Shown here in pieces: positions 1 to 12,833 of a stretch of 64,000 nt of DNA. Location: contig NW_004086180.1 of assembly GCF_000220395.1 (NCBI RefSeq), positions 1 through 64,000 on the forward strand. The letters run 5' to 3'. This DNA comes from Ichthyophthirius multifiliis (taxonomy: Eukaryota > Ciliophora > Oligohymenophorea > Hymenostomatida). Position 1 is the stretch's first letter. Each line of letters begins with the position of its first letter. The notes under the pieces are model-generated. The model made no database searches. It had not been told where the DNA came from and was given only the letters and a program-made list of their open reading frames with translations. A program made the position numbers and the translations under genes.

Positions 1-107
1 CCCAACCCCAACCCCAACCCCAACCCCAACCCCAACCCCAACCCCAACCCCAACCCCAACCCCAACCCCAACCCCAACCCCAACCATAAACCCAACCCAA
101 CCCCAAA
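1..107. repeat. Telomere, C4A2 repeats with degenerate inner edge
   Basis: Perfect CCCCAA units run from base 1 to about 85, then imperfect units (CATAAACCC, CCCAACCC, CCCCAAATACC) to about 107. The complementary strand is the G4T2 repeat known from Tetrahymena and its relatives. It marks a true left chromosome end, and the first repeat is cut by the sequence start. The degenerate units may be early addition errors or chromosome sequence at the breakage site. Confidence 0.97.
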
Positions 108-1293
108 TACCATATAAATATATTTATTGAATTATAATTACTTATATAAAATTAATTATAAACTAATAACAATCTATATAAATATATTCAATACCTATAA
201 TTAATTATATAATATTTTCATTTATATATATATAAAAAATTATATATATAATTTATTATTATTATTTTTCTTATAAAAAAAATAAAATAAAATAAATTTA
301 TTTTAAAAAAAATTTAAAATATTATTTATCATATATAAATATTTTTTTAGTTATCTTTATTTTTATTAAAATAAAAATTCGAAATAATTAATTTTATTTT
401 ATTTTTTCTGAATATATAAATTAAATTAAAATTAAATAGAAATAGATATTTTTTAAAGGATAAAAAGATATAATGAATGTCTATTTTTTGTATACTAATA
501 ATTATATTAAGTTGAAAATAATTTGGAAAAAAAAAAAAAATATCTCTTTCCTCTTCCTTATGATTTAAATGAATAAAACTTGAAATTAAAAAAATTCAAG
601 TAAATAATTTAATACAGATCAGCTTTACAAAAATGCATTTTTACTATTTAATTTCATTTTTCTTCTAAAGAAAAAATATAATACATATATTATTAATATA
701 CTTTTTAAATATTTTTATATATATTTTAATAAATAAAAAATTATATTTTCTTAATTATAAATAAATAAAGAGTTTTAATATTTTATTTAAAAAATAAATA
801 TTAAATAATTAAAATTTTAATTAAAAAAATTTTATTTAATTAAATAAAAAATTATTATATTCTTTAAATTAATAATTATTTATTAAATATATATAATTTT
901 AGTTTAAAATTTTTATATTATTAATAAAAAATTAATATATTTAATAAAAATAAACTTATACAGAAAAATTAAAAAATAAAATAAAAATTGTTTTTTTTCA
1001 AAAATTATAAATATATTTTTATTTCATTATTCGAAATCTATAATCTTTTTTTCAGGTATAAATTTATCCAACAATTATCTAACTAAAACCTTCAATTCTT
1101 TTAATCTTACCATTGATTTTTTATTAATTCAATATTCTAAATAGCATTATTTTATATAGTATCGATAACTAACCTTTCGTTTCTACAAATATTCAGTTAT
1201 CTTATTATTTATTCTTCGTTTTCTTTTTTTATGAAAAAATAAACAAATAAAAATAAATTAAATAAAATAAAATATTATAACATTAAATTTTTG
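108..1293. other. Subtelomeric AT-rich spacer
   Basis: No convincing complete gene. The sequence is A/T with homopolymers. A minus-strand stretch at about 1056-1230 is open in the ciliate code and reads like coding sequence (ENEEQIIRQL...). It could be a further 3' exon of the next gene, but I could not join it with consistent splice phases. No subtelomeric satellite is visible. Confidence 0.6.
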
Positions 1294-3097
1294 TCAATTC
1301 ACTCTAAAATTTTTTTTAATTTATTCATTATCTTATTTCTTTTAATTAATTTTATCTTATAAATCTTATTATTCGGCTTCATATTATGCTTATTATTTCT
1401 TTTATTTTAAAAAAAATTAATAAAATATATTTATTTAATAAAATAAATTACAGATTTTTTGATTTTTAAATTTTCAATATTGTTTTCTAGCTATTTAATA
1501 GTTTATTCTAAATCAATTTAATTTCTATCATTATCAGAATTACTAATTGTTCCATACTATTGACTTATATTATTATTTAATTTTTCTATATCCTTATCAA
1601 GATCATTTAATTGTCTTTCTAATTTATTAATTTCTTCATCATAGTCTTAAGGGCCAATTTTAATATATCTTTCTAATGTATTAATTTCACCTAATTTATA
1701 ATATTAAAATAAAATTACATTATTAAAAAAACTACTTTTTAAATATTCAAATTCTCTTTTTAAATCTTATAATGGTTTTCCAGACATTGTAAAATTAGAT
1801 TTTTTGAAGCTTTTAATCAATTCAATTTATATGTTAACTTAACTTTTTACATAATACTTATCATTTTAGAATGCGTGTATAGTTTCTTATTTATTAATAT
1901 TAGCATTTTGATATGAAATTTGTAATAAATTAATTCTTTTAAATACTGATTAAATAAGTTTTTTAGTATTTTCAATATGTTCTTTTATTTTTACACTATT
2001 TATTATATTATTAATTTCTTCACTAGACTCTAATCTTTAAATTTCCTTAAATAATAAATAAATATCAAAAATAAATGTATATATATTATTTACAAATTCT
2101 AATTGATCTTTTCTTAAAATTAAATCATCGATTTGTTTTTCTTTAATTGAAGTATCTTTAAAACTTTTTTATTTATTTTATTAATTTATTTTTATTTCAT
2201 CCTTTATTATACTTTTCTTAATATCTAAATCCTTTACTTTTTAATATATCTATCCACTAATATTTTTTATAATATTAAAAAAAAAAAAATATTAAAATAT
2301 ATTTGTATTTAATACACTGTTAGAGTTTAATTAATTCTTTAATCTATAATACTTTTAGTTTATTTATATTCTTAACTTTTAGTTTCTATTTAAATATTTA
2401 ATGCTTAAATTTATTAAAAGTTATCATTTTTAAGTTTTTAAAGTTAATCATTAAAATTATCCAATGCGCTTTCTTGAGTTAAAATTGTCGAATTTTTATT
2501 TAACAAGTCTTCTGCTTTTTGTATTAAATCTTGATTATTATTAATAACATTTTCTTTACAATTATTATATTAAGCTAAAGTAACGTTTAATTAAACATGA
2601 CTTTCTTTTTTTAAAAATAAATAAATAAATAATATAATTTATATTATCAATTTTTTTACATTTAATTATATCTTATTTTTAAGAAATAAATTTCATTTCA
2701 TTAATTATTTATAAACTTAAATCAGACAATTACTTCTATTATGTTTTATTTAACATATCTTTATATTAATCAATATTTATTGGATTAAAATCTATTTCTA
2801 AATCTCTTTATACCTCTTTATCTATCACATCTTATATATTATTTAAATCTCCATTATATGATATTTTATCCAATAAGTATTATGAAGAAATAATTTATTC
2901 TTCTATTTATAGTATTTTTAAAATAGATAAAAAATATGTTTAAATATTTTACATTCATAAAGAGTATCTTCTTAACTATATTGTGTTTTACTATCGAAAT
3001 CATATTAAGTATATTCCACCTATTTTTTATCTCTAGAAAATAAATTATACAAAATAAGACTAGCGATAACTCCACATAAAGAAATTTAAAGCCACAT
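1294..3097 (-). CDS. Membrane-anchored coiled-coil protein
   Basis: In the ciliate code the protein starts MWLQISLCGVIASLILYNLF, a hydrophobic N-terminal segment that looks like a signal anchor, followed directly by positive residues (SRDKK). The rest is polar and rich in Lys, Glu, Asn and Gln with heptad patterns such as NKLERQLNDLDKDIEKLNNN, so a long coiled coil is likely. At least three or four short A/T introns are needed; one likely GTAAAATATTT...AAATAG lies near 2915-2965. The chosen stop gives an end FRVN and the 3' end is uncertain. No enzyme motif is seen and I do not recognise the family. The topology suggests a tether or organising protein with one membrane segment. Confidence 0.7.
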
Positions 3098-4363
3098 TTT
3101 ATATATGAATTTATTTATATGTATATTTTTTTTAAATTTAATTTGTTTATTAATTCTTATAATTTATACATATGCTTTTTATATATTTTAATTTGAAACT
3201 AAAAAATACTTATTTTCCCTCTCTATTGCTATATAGAAATTATTTTAAAAAAAATTAAAGTAAAATTAATTTTGCTAAAATATATTTATATTTTAATAAC
3301 TTTTTTAAAATATTAACATATTTCTTATTTTATATAGAATACTAATAAAAAAAAAAATATAAAAAATAAATTGTATATATATAAATAAATATATATATAT
3401 ATATATTTATTTATTTATTTATTTATTTATATATTTATATTTTTTATAAATATACAATTATTTATTACTTAGTATTATTTACTCAAAATTTTTTTTTTAT
3501 TATTAATAAATACTTTAAAATATATATCTAAATCTATTTATATTTATAGTATTTTTTAAAAATATTTTTTCTTATATTTAAATTAATTATATCATTTTAT
3601 AATTTATTTATTTTTTTTCATAATTTTTCGTTTTACTTAATTTTTTTATTTTGATATAAAAAATCTATTATTTTAATTATATAAATATAAATAATTTTTT
3701 ATTTTAATAATTATAATATAATTTAAATTTTAAATTTTTATGTATATAAATTGTTTAAAACAATATTTATATATTAATGAAAAATAAATATAAAATTCAA
3801 ATATTATAAATTGTAAAACAGTAAGTTATATTATTTTTATAATTTTAAAAAATAAAATTAAAATATAATACTAATTAAATTTTCATTATTATTTTTATAT
3901 ATAATATAAGCTAATTATTTGATTTTTTATTTTCTAAAATATTTTATTATTAAAACTTTTTATTTAATAAAATTAGTTTTTATGTAAAAATTTATTATTA
4001 TTAATAATAAATAATAAAATAATTTAAGTTAAAAATGATTTATTATTAAATATATATAAGCTTAAAACTAAATATGTTGAAATTTATAAAAATTATTCGA
4101 ATAAAAAAATTATAAATAAATATAATTATTAAAAAAAACATTTTTATTAAATAAATTTTTTATAGTAAAAAATGAATATATATTATGAATTAAATATATG
4201 ATAAATAATAAAAAAAGAAAAAAATATATTATAATAAAAATTTTTATTAAATATATATTTAATTATATATAAATATATATAAATATAAATATTTATATAT
4301 TTATTTAATATATTTATATATTTATATATTTATATATTATTTTTAATCTTTTTTAATAATATA
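3098..4363. other. Non-coding AT-rich spacer
   Basis: Nearly pure A/T with (TA)n and TTTA-type runs, for example about 3370-3440 and 4255-4340. I see no reading frame with normal codon variety on either strand and no RNA gene. Confidence 0.7.
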
Positions 4364-5391
4364 TCAATCTAAAAAGTCCGATGTATTTGTGCTTACTGAA
4401 TTTCCTGAATCTCTATTATATTTTTCGTATTTATAATTTTTTTATATAGGTGTAGCATTATGAATTATAATTTTTTAACTAATAAAGTTTTTATTATTAA
4501 AACTACATTTGAATTTATATTTGTCATTTAATTCTTTAACTAAACTATTAATTTAAGTTGTAATTATATTAAATTCTTATATTGTGTTTTCAAGATTTTT
4601 AGTATTTTTTTTAGCTTATATCAAAGGATTTTCAAGATTCTTTTAAATATTAAATTTCTTATTATTGTCTTTTTATTTATAATATATATATTTTATTCTT
4701 TTTAATTTTTGTAAAATATAAAATAACCTTATAGTTATTATTGTAAGTTTTTTATATAATCCTTTTCATCTTTTAAATTATTTTTATATTATTCATTTTC
4801 TGTTTGTAAAAAAATTATTTGTTCAGTTACTTAATCAATTTAATATTATAAATCATTCTAGTTTTATTCTAGTTATCTATTATTAAAATAAATAATCTAT
4901 AATTTATTTTATATAATACCTTTTTATTTATATAATAAATTCGTTTTCATTTTCTAATTCTATTATTTTATTTTTTATAATATTATTTTATTCTTATAAT
5001 TTTTTTAATTCATTTTCTTTTTAAATTTATAATTAAATCTTTTTTTTTATTATATATTAATTATTAAATAAATATATTTACTTCATATTAAGTTGATTTA
5101 TTTATTTATTCTTTTAAATTATTTTTATCTTATTTTAATTATATTATTTCTTTTTTAAAAAGATTATTATATTTTTCTAATTCAATAATATTATTTTGAT
5201 CTTCCTCACTAATTAAAACTAATTCTGCTAATTAACCTTTTTAATGAATACATTTTAAGATGAATTAATATTTAAATTTATTTACTTTCATAATAATTAA
5301 GTTTTTTTAAAAGATCTAAAATTTAAATTTATTTATCTTAACATCCTTTGCATTATTATTATTAGAATTTTTCTATATTTTATATTTCCAT
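4364..5391 (-). CDS. Coiled-coil protein, unknown function
   Basis: Starts MEIQNIEKFQQQQ and ends with a Ser/Asn-rich tail SGNSVSTNTSDFLD before TGA. Between them lie coiled-coil stretches such as LAELVLISEEDQNNIIELEK and VTEQIIFLQTENEQYKNNL. Four short introns join the frames cleanly; one (GTAAATAAATTT...AAAAAG) joins NYYES to QLAELV. Splicing gives roughly 250-280 residues. No catalytic domain or membrane segment is seen. The compact folded-looking C-terminus (YKFKCSFNNKNFISQKIIIHNATP) follows the coil. The family is unknown; a cytoskeletal or ciliary role is only a guess from the coiled coil. Confidence 0.75.
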
Positions 5392-5610
5392 ATTTTATTA
5401 TTTTTATAAATTTAATTTTGAATAATAAAAAAAATGAATTTTTTTTAAATAAATATAAAAACTAATAAATTATTTAATTTCTTAAATTTTAATTTCGAAA
5501 TTAAAAAAATTACTTTTTTATCAGTTTTATAATTTTTAGTATACAAAAAATGCATATATTTATATGTATATTTAAATTTATATTGTTTTTTTTTATAAAT
5601 ATAAAATATG

Positions 5611-6507
5611 TCATTTTTTTTTTGGAGGATTAATAATATTCTAAGCCTGCTACAAAGCCATTTCTTATGCGTTTTATAATTTATTATTCATACTATTTTT
5701 AAACGGTTCTAAAGTTTCTTCGACATAATGTTCAATTTTTAATTCATCTTCATTCAATATCCTTTTCACAGGTTTCACAACCACCTAATCTTATTATATT
5801 TCTTCCACTTTTTATTAAAATTCCTCTTCATTTTATTCCTCTATAACTTTATTTTAAGCCTAATCAGTAAAATATTATTGCAATAGTGAAATTTCTTAAG
5901 GGTTATCTATTAAAATACCCTCTTCTAATTTTTAAACATTAGGTATATTTATATTGAACTTAAATTTTGTATAAATATTTAAATCAATAAATTTTGTCAT
6001 AGTAATTTCATACAAAGAATAATACCTATAAAAACTACCCTTTATAAAATTCAAAATATTATCTAAATCAATTTTTTAAAATATTGGTATATTGGCTTAA
6101 TGAGATATTTTTATTTAAGAATATAATGCCTCTTTTAATAAATTATAAGAGTCGATTTATGTCATTTTATTTTCCATTGATTAAATAAATATTTCATAAG
6201 CCAAACTCATTATAATTGATTTTTGTTCTGCGAAAAAATTCAAGTAATTCGTATATCTATAATTATATATTTATTTTAATTTTTTTTTTTTAAACCTATA
6301 TAGTTAGCATAATTAATTCAAAAAAACTTCATTTCTATATTCACTGGCTTCCTTTTGACTCCAATTCACTAATATATTTGATATTATATATTAGCGAAAT
6401 TCTTTGGGATTTATTTCGAGATTTATTAAATTTAAAATATCTTGACGACTAAAATGGGTATCGTAAAAAATCCATTTTTTTTAATTTTTATCTTCATTTT
6501 ATCTCAT
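5611..6507 (-). CDS. CFAP119/CCDC189-like ciliary protein
   Basis: The reading frame begins MRQNEDKNQKKWIFYDTHF and ends INPPKKK before TGA. One in-frame 39-nt intron is likely at 6257-6295. The central part (LNFFAEQKSIIMSLAYEIF ... YNLLKEALYSQIKISHQANIP ... ILNFIKGSFYRYYSLYEITM) matches my memory of the order of hydrophobic and charged residues in the vertebrate C16orf93/CCDC189 protein (CFAP119). That family is linked to the axonemal central apparatus. The C-terminus is acidic (EEQNEEEFQQKVEEIQQDQ). The assignment rests on pattern recall without an alignment, so it is moderate. The gene itself is well supported, being almost uninterrupted. Confidence 0.6.
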
Positions 6508-6544
6508 TTTATCTTTTATAAATAGTTTCTTGTTTTATTTTAAA

Positions 6545-6588
<44 letters not shown>

Positions 6589-7176
6589 TTTTAGTTATTA
6601 AAAGAAAATAACTAAATATAAAAAAATTGTATAACAATATATTAGAATCAATATTTTATTCCGACAATAAATAAATAGAAAACAAATAAATAAATATAAC
6701 ATTATTTTTTTAAAAATATACATTGATGTATTATTAAACCTCTAAAAGTCCTCAAATAAAAAGTCCTCCTTTTAAATAATCTTATATTTCTTAAAATATT
6801 GTGCCATAAATAAGTACTTAAAAAGAAAAAACAAAAAGATATAGTAGTTACCATTTTGGACAATAATAATAATTATCATAAAATAAATCCATTTAAAGCA
6901 CTCATGTAGATAAAAGTTAAAAAAACATAATGATAATATAACTTCTTTATAATAATAAATAGAAGATTATGAAAGATGTAATTTTTATTTCTATTTAAAA
7001 AAAAATTAAAAAAAGAAATAACAGAAATAAAAAAAATAAACTAATAAAATAACACAAAGTAATTTTTAGAATATTTGAAAAACTCATAGAATAAAACTAA
7101 ATAAAATATAAATAGTTCATGCAAAAATCAATAATCAAATGATTAAAATATATTCACGTATTAATTATTTAGCGAA
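6508..7176. other. Intergenic region with (TA)n tract
   Basis: Spacer between divergent genes. It holds a (TA)n microsatellite at about 6549-6584 and a small repeat of AAGTCCTC near 6746-6770. No gene or RNA was recognised. It presumably carries promoters for both neighbours, but no specific element is visible. Confidence 0.65.
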
Positions 7177-10100
7177 ATGGATGGAATAGAAGTAGAAAAC
7201 AATGCCTTAAGATCATAAATACTATAAATTAAATAATAATACGAGCACTAAATAAAATTAATAAATACCAAATATTAAAATTATATCACCAACCTTTAAT
7301 ATCAATAATAAGAAATGCAATAAAAAATACAAAACTATGAAAGTATTTTAGAAAGCAAAGAAAATTTGATAGAATAAGATGATGAAGATAAAAAAAGCTT
7401 TAGGAATTAATTTAGAGTAATTTTTAATTAAATGAAGTTATTTAAAGCTATGAAAACCAAATAAGAGAACTTAATATAATTAACTAAAATATATTGGAAA
7501 GAAACAATAAAAAAAATAATGAAAAAACAATTAACGAAATTTAAGAAATGTACAAGAAAATTTACATTTTAGAATGTGAAAATGAAGAATTAAAAAATAA
7601 AATAGAAAATTTAAATTAAGAAAATTAAAAACATAAATGTGAAATATTTTAATAAAAAAATTATTTTACAAAAAAAAATTATAATTAAATGTGGAAGTTG
7701 AAAATTTAAAAATGCAAAATAAAAAACAGGCTAATCTGTATAATAAAAATATTCAAAATAAATAAAATTTGATTCAGGAACTTGAAAACAATTTGAAATT
7801 TGAAAAAAATGAAAAATATTAAAAATAGTTATAGTTTGCTTAAAAAAATTAAAATTTGGAAAATTTTTTTTAATAAGAAATCAAAATAAATAAAGATATT
7901 ATTCTTTAATAAAAAAACGAAATTCTTTAATTAGAACACTAAATTTCTTTGAAAGAATAAAATAATAATGGATAAATTTAAGATTTTTAGTAAAAAATCC
8001 AACTTTTGGAAGAATAAGTTAAAGATTTTGAAGGAAAAAACAAATAAATTTTGCAAAAAAACATTTAATTAGAAAAATAAATATTTTAGTATTAAGAATA
8101 AATTTCTAAAGTTATATAAGAAAACGAAAATATTTAAAATGAGAAATAAGAAATACTGCAATAAGCTTAAGAAATATCATCTTTTAGTAAAACTTAGTAA
8201 AAATTTATTTAAGAAAGCTATGAAAGTCAATTTTAATTATAAGAAATTGAATATTAGAATTCGATTTAAAAAATATAAAATTATAGTTAATAATTATAGG
8301 CTGAAATTTATTAAAAAAACTAGTAAATAGAAAATTTAAATTAATAAATAGAATATTTATAAAATAAAATTAATTAAATAAACTTAAAATAATAGTTTTC
8401 TTAAAATTTTGATAATATTGAATAAAATTAAATTGATATTTATACTATTCAAAAAGAAGATGAAGAAGAATAAATTAAATTAAAAAATACTTAACTTTAA
8501 AATAAAAGCTAAATTATATAAGAAATGTATATTGAAATAAAAAATAATAATGAAAAAATATAAGAATTAAATAAAAATATAATTATTTAAAAAACTGATT
8601 ATGATAATATTATTAATGATTTAAAAGAAAACATAATTAATTATTAAAAAATAAATTAAGATTAAGAAAAAATTATTAATAACTTAAAAGAAGAAATATT
8701 GAATTTAAAAAAATAAAATTAGTATTAAAATGAATAAATAAATATTAATGAAAAATTTGAATAATTAAATATAAACTTAAAAATATGTAATTAACAAAAA
8801 AATGATTAAGAATTTATTATTAATAATTTGAAGGAAGAAATAGTTAATTTATAAAAATAAATTGCAAATAATGAAGATAAAATAATTTAAGAAAAGAAAA
8901 AAATTATTAATTAAATATGTGCTTAACATTTAAATGAAATTGCTTAAAAAAATGAATTAAATTAAACTTATGAAAATAAAATTTAATAATTAAATAATAA
9001 ATATAAAAATAAAAAAGCAAAAAATATTAACAAATTGATTTAAATCGAAAATGAATTTCAAATTAAATATTAATAATTAGATGAATTACTAATTTAAGAA
9101 AAACAAAATTTTTAGTTGTTTCATTAAATTTATAAGAAGAAAAAATTAAATATTAAAGATTATAAACAGAAGAAATAAAAGAATAGCAAAAAAAGAATTA
9201 GAATAAGTAAAATAAATTAATAATTAAGAATTAGAATAAATAAAAATAGAATAAAAAGAAGAATTAGAAAAATTAAAAACATAAAAAGAAACTAAAATAT
9301 TAAAAACAGAAGAGAAATAAGAAAAACTAAAAATATAAGATGAAAAAAGCAATTAATAAATTTAAACTTCTTTTGAGTATATAAGTAATGAATAAAATGA
9401 TCAAAATTATATAGAAATATAACAGTTAAAAGAAAAAACGATAACTATAAATAATAATTATATAAACTAGAATAAAAATATTAAATTATGTAAAAAAAAT
9501 GAACGAAGACGTTAAAAAACTAAAAGAAATTATGGAAAAATTACAAGAAAATTATTGTACATTTCAATCAGAGAATCTAAACAAAAATCAATATAGCTAT
9601 TAATTATAAGAATTAAAATTAAACAATACATAATTATAAAAATAGATATAAAAGTTAGAATAAGAAATTTAATTATTAAAAGAAGACAAAAAAAATTTAA
9701 TAGGAGAAAAAAATATTTAATAAGAATAAATAAAGCAAAAAGATAATTTAATTTAAGAGAATATGGACTAAATTGAACTTTTAAGCAAAAAAAAGGAATA
9801 GATTTTAATTTTTTAGAAAAAAAAAAAAAAAAATTAAATTTAAAAAATTTAAATGGGGATTTATAAATATAAAATTAAACTTTTTTAATATTTTTAACAA
9901 TAAATTGAATAAAATATGTTAAATTATGAAAAAAATAAACAATCAAATTTTCAATTTTAAAATAAAATTAAGAAATTAAAAAATGCTTTTCATGAAAAAC
10001 TTGAATTAGAAAAATAGTAAATTAAATTTTATTTTCAAGATGAATTAATTAAAAAAATTGAAGTTTTATAAATAGAAAATTAATAAGAAATTATTTCAAA

Positions 10101-12387
10101 GACGTAAATTAAAAATTCCAAACTCAAAAAATTGTTCTCTTTATATAAATAATAGTTTATTCATTAAGTAACTTTTACTTTGTAAAAATAACTCTAAAAA
10201 GCAAATTAAGAATTATATTACTAATAAGTAAAATATGAGAACTAAATTATTTCGTCATGTTAAAGTTAATAGGAATAAATGTAATAAGAATATAAGTAGA
10301 AAATTCAAAATTAAGAATAAATTTAATAAATAGAGGATCACCAATAAAAAATTAATTTAGTATAGTTTAATTATGAAGAAAAAAATAAGAAATAAACTTA
10401 ATTCTAATAGAAGCAAAAATAGAAAATAAACTAATTATAATGTTGCTATGGAGAAAAAACAAATGAATAATCTTAATTAATATTAAATGGTGAATAATAA
10501 ATAAATTATTTATAATCCAATCATGATGATAAAGATAATTAGTAATCCTTATAATAATAGTTAAAAGAATATGAACTAAAAATAAATTAGTTATAATCCA
10601 GTTATGAACATAAAAATAATGAGAAATCATTATAACTATAAATTTATGAATAATAAATAAAATAATTATAATCTAATTTAGATGAATAATCTTTATAAAA
10701 ATAAGAATATGATTAAAAAATTATTTAATTATAATTTATTTATCAAGAAAAAGTTAATTAATATGAATTATTATAATAAGAATATGAATAAAAAATAAAC
10801 TAGTTATAATCTGATTTTTAGAAAAATGCTAATGAAAAATTCATCTAATAATAATAAGTATAACTATTATAAATTTACGAATAAAATATTATTTAATTAT
10901 AATATGATTATGAAGAAAAACATAAATAATAAACATTAAATTAACAATACGAATATTAATAAAAAACTTGTTAATTATAAAATAATTATGAAGAAAAAGT
11001 AAAATAATACATAATATTAATATAAGAATACAAATAAAAACTAAACTTAATATAAAATAATTTTGAAGAATAAATTAATAATTTACAATAAAAACATGAA
11101 GAATAAATATTGCAAATATAATAAGAATATTAAAAATAAATATCTGAATTGCAACAAAACAAACTAAATAAATAAAACTAATTCTCGAATAATAAAAGTT
11201 AATTAAAAAAAGAATACAAGTTAAAACTAAAAAGAAAATTTTAACTCGAAAAAGTAAACGAATTAAATTAAATAAAATAAAAGTTTTCTATAAAACTAAA
11301 GCAATATGAAGAAATATAAAAAAATCAACTCCAAAAATACACAAAAAACCTTTAATTAATAAAAGAAAAATTTCTTAAATAAAAAATTTATTAAAAAAAA
11401 CATTAACTCAATAAATATAAACTAAAATTAATTTTTTAGAGAAAATTCAAGAAACAAGCAAACAAAAAATAATCGAAAATTGCAAAATTAAACTTATTTA
11501 ATCAATAAAGCAATTAAATAATTAAAAAGAAGGTGAAATATAAAACATAAGGGAAAATTTAAAAACTGAAATTTAAAAGATTGAAATTAAATACAAAGAA
11601 GAATATGAAAAAAATCAAAAGCATACACAAATGTTACAAAGTGAAATTTTTAAAAAAGACGAAGAAAGTAAAATTTTGAAAAGCACATTAGGTTTGCTTG
11701 ACTAAAATTATAAATAAATCAAATAAAATTAATAACTTTAAATCAGCGAAAACAAAGAATTTTTAAAATAATAAATCAGATTAAATAGCAAATGAATATA
11801 ATATAATTATTTAAAATATGCATAATGCAAAATCTTAAGAAAATATATAATTTAATTCTTAATCAAATTTTAACCATTTGAATGAAGAATTTTCAAATCA
11901 ATAAATTTCCATTTAATAAATTTCAGAATTAAAGGAAAAAAATACAAAAATGGAATAATTAATTTAAAAACTTTAAGTTTAATTGTAATAATATGAAAAT
12001 TAAATAAATGTATTGAGTAATGAAAAGTTAGTTGCAATTGAAGAATATGATTAGATGAAAAAAACAAATGAGGTAATTAGTGAATAATCTATAGAAGAAA
12101 ATAAAAAGGTTAATCCTTTTATTAATTTTGATGAAATAATAATGATCAATCTGAATGAGAGTATATAATTAAAAGATGATAAATAATAATTGGAAAATAA
12201 TAATAGTTAGAAATTAAGTTCAAAATCAATAGAAGAAAAATAATAAATTATAAAAAATCTTAATAAAATGAGCTCTAATACATCATAAATTATGTCTTTG
12301 AAAAAAGATTATAGTCCTATATCTGAAAAAAAATTATAAGATTTTTTTAAATGGGATTTATCTCCGAGAAGTCAGGATTAAGAATGA
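7177..12387 (+). CDS. Giant coiled-coil protein with internal repeats
   Basis: Starts MDGIEVENNALRSQILQIKQ and ends WDLSPRSQDQE before TGA, a span of 5.2 kb. Nearly all of it is heptad-type coiled coil rich in Gln, Lys, Glu and Asn. At about 10370-11100 a unit of about 30-35 residues repeats imperfectly, with the core KINQLQSxYExK recurring several times. The frame breaks repeatedly. Five breaks at A runs (7390-7396, 7670-7678, 9140-9145, 9188-9194, 11393-11400) are each cured by one extra A; others near 9492-9499 and 11770-11800 need a different change or an intron. No motor, membrane or enzyme domain is visible. Such proteins often act as cytoskeletal, basal-body or Golgi tethers. The family is not recognised. 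Confidence 0.75.
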
Positions 12388-12833
12388 AATATTATTTTAT
12401 TTATTTAATTTACAAATTTATATTTTTATGTTTATTAATTTTTTAAAAAATTTATATATTTAATTTATTTTATTTATTAATTTATTTATATTTTTAATTA
12501 CAAAACATAAAAATATTTACAATATCACACTTAATTAAAAAATTTGAATTATATAATGTTAACTCAATTATAAAATCTAGTATAGACCATTAAAAAGGCA
12601 ACTAAAATTAATATGTTATGACACTTTCCCTAATTTATAATCCATTTAATATATAATTTTATTTTAAATAAAATATATTTGATATAAATATTTTGATATT
12701 TTCTATATTTTTTTTTATATTTTTATAAAATAATTTTATCTTTATTTTTTTTTTTATAAAAGTACAATTTATTTTTAATTATATAATAAAATACATATAT
12801 TTTTTTAAATAAATTATTTATAAAGTAAATTTT
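12388..12833. other. Convergent intergenic spacer
   Basis: A/T spacer between two converging 3' ends. I see no gene or RNA in it. Confidence 0.6.

Noticed and set aside
10367-10630. Minus-strand frame rich in His and Ile
   Set aside because: Antisense of the coiled-coil repeats in the gene 7177-12387; no independent support.
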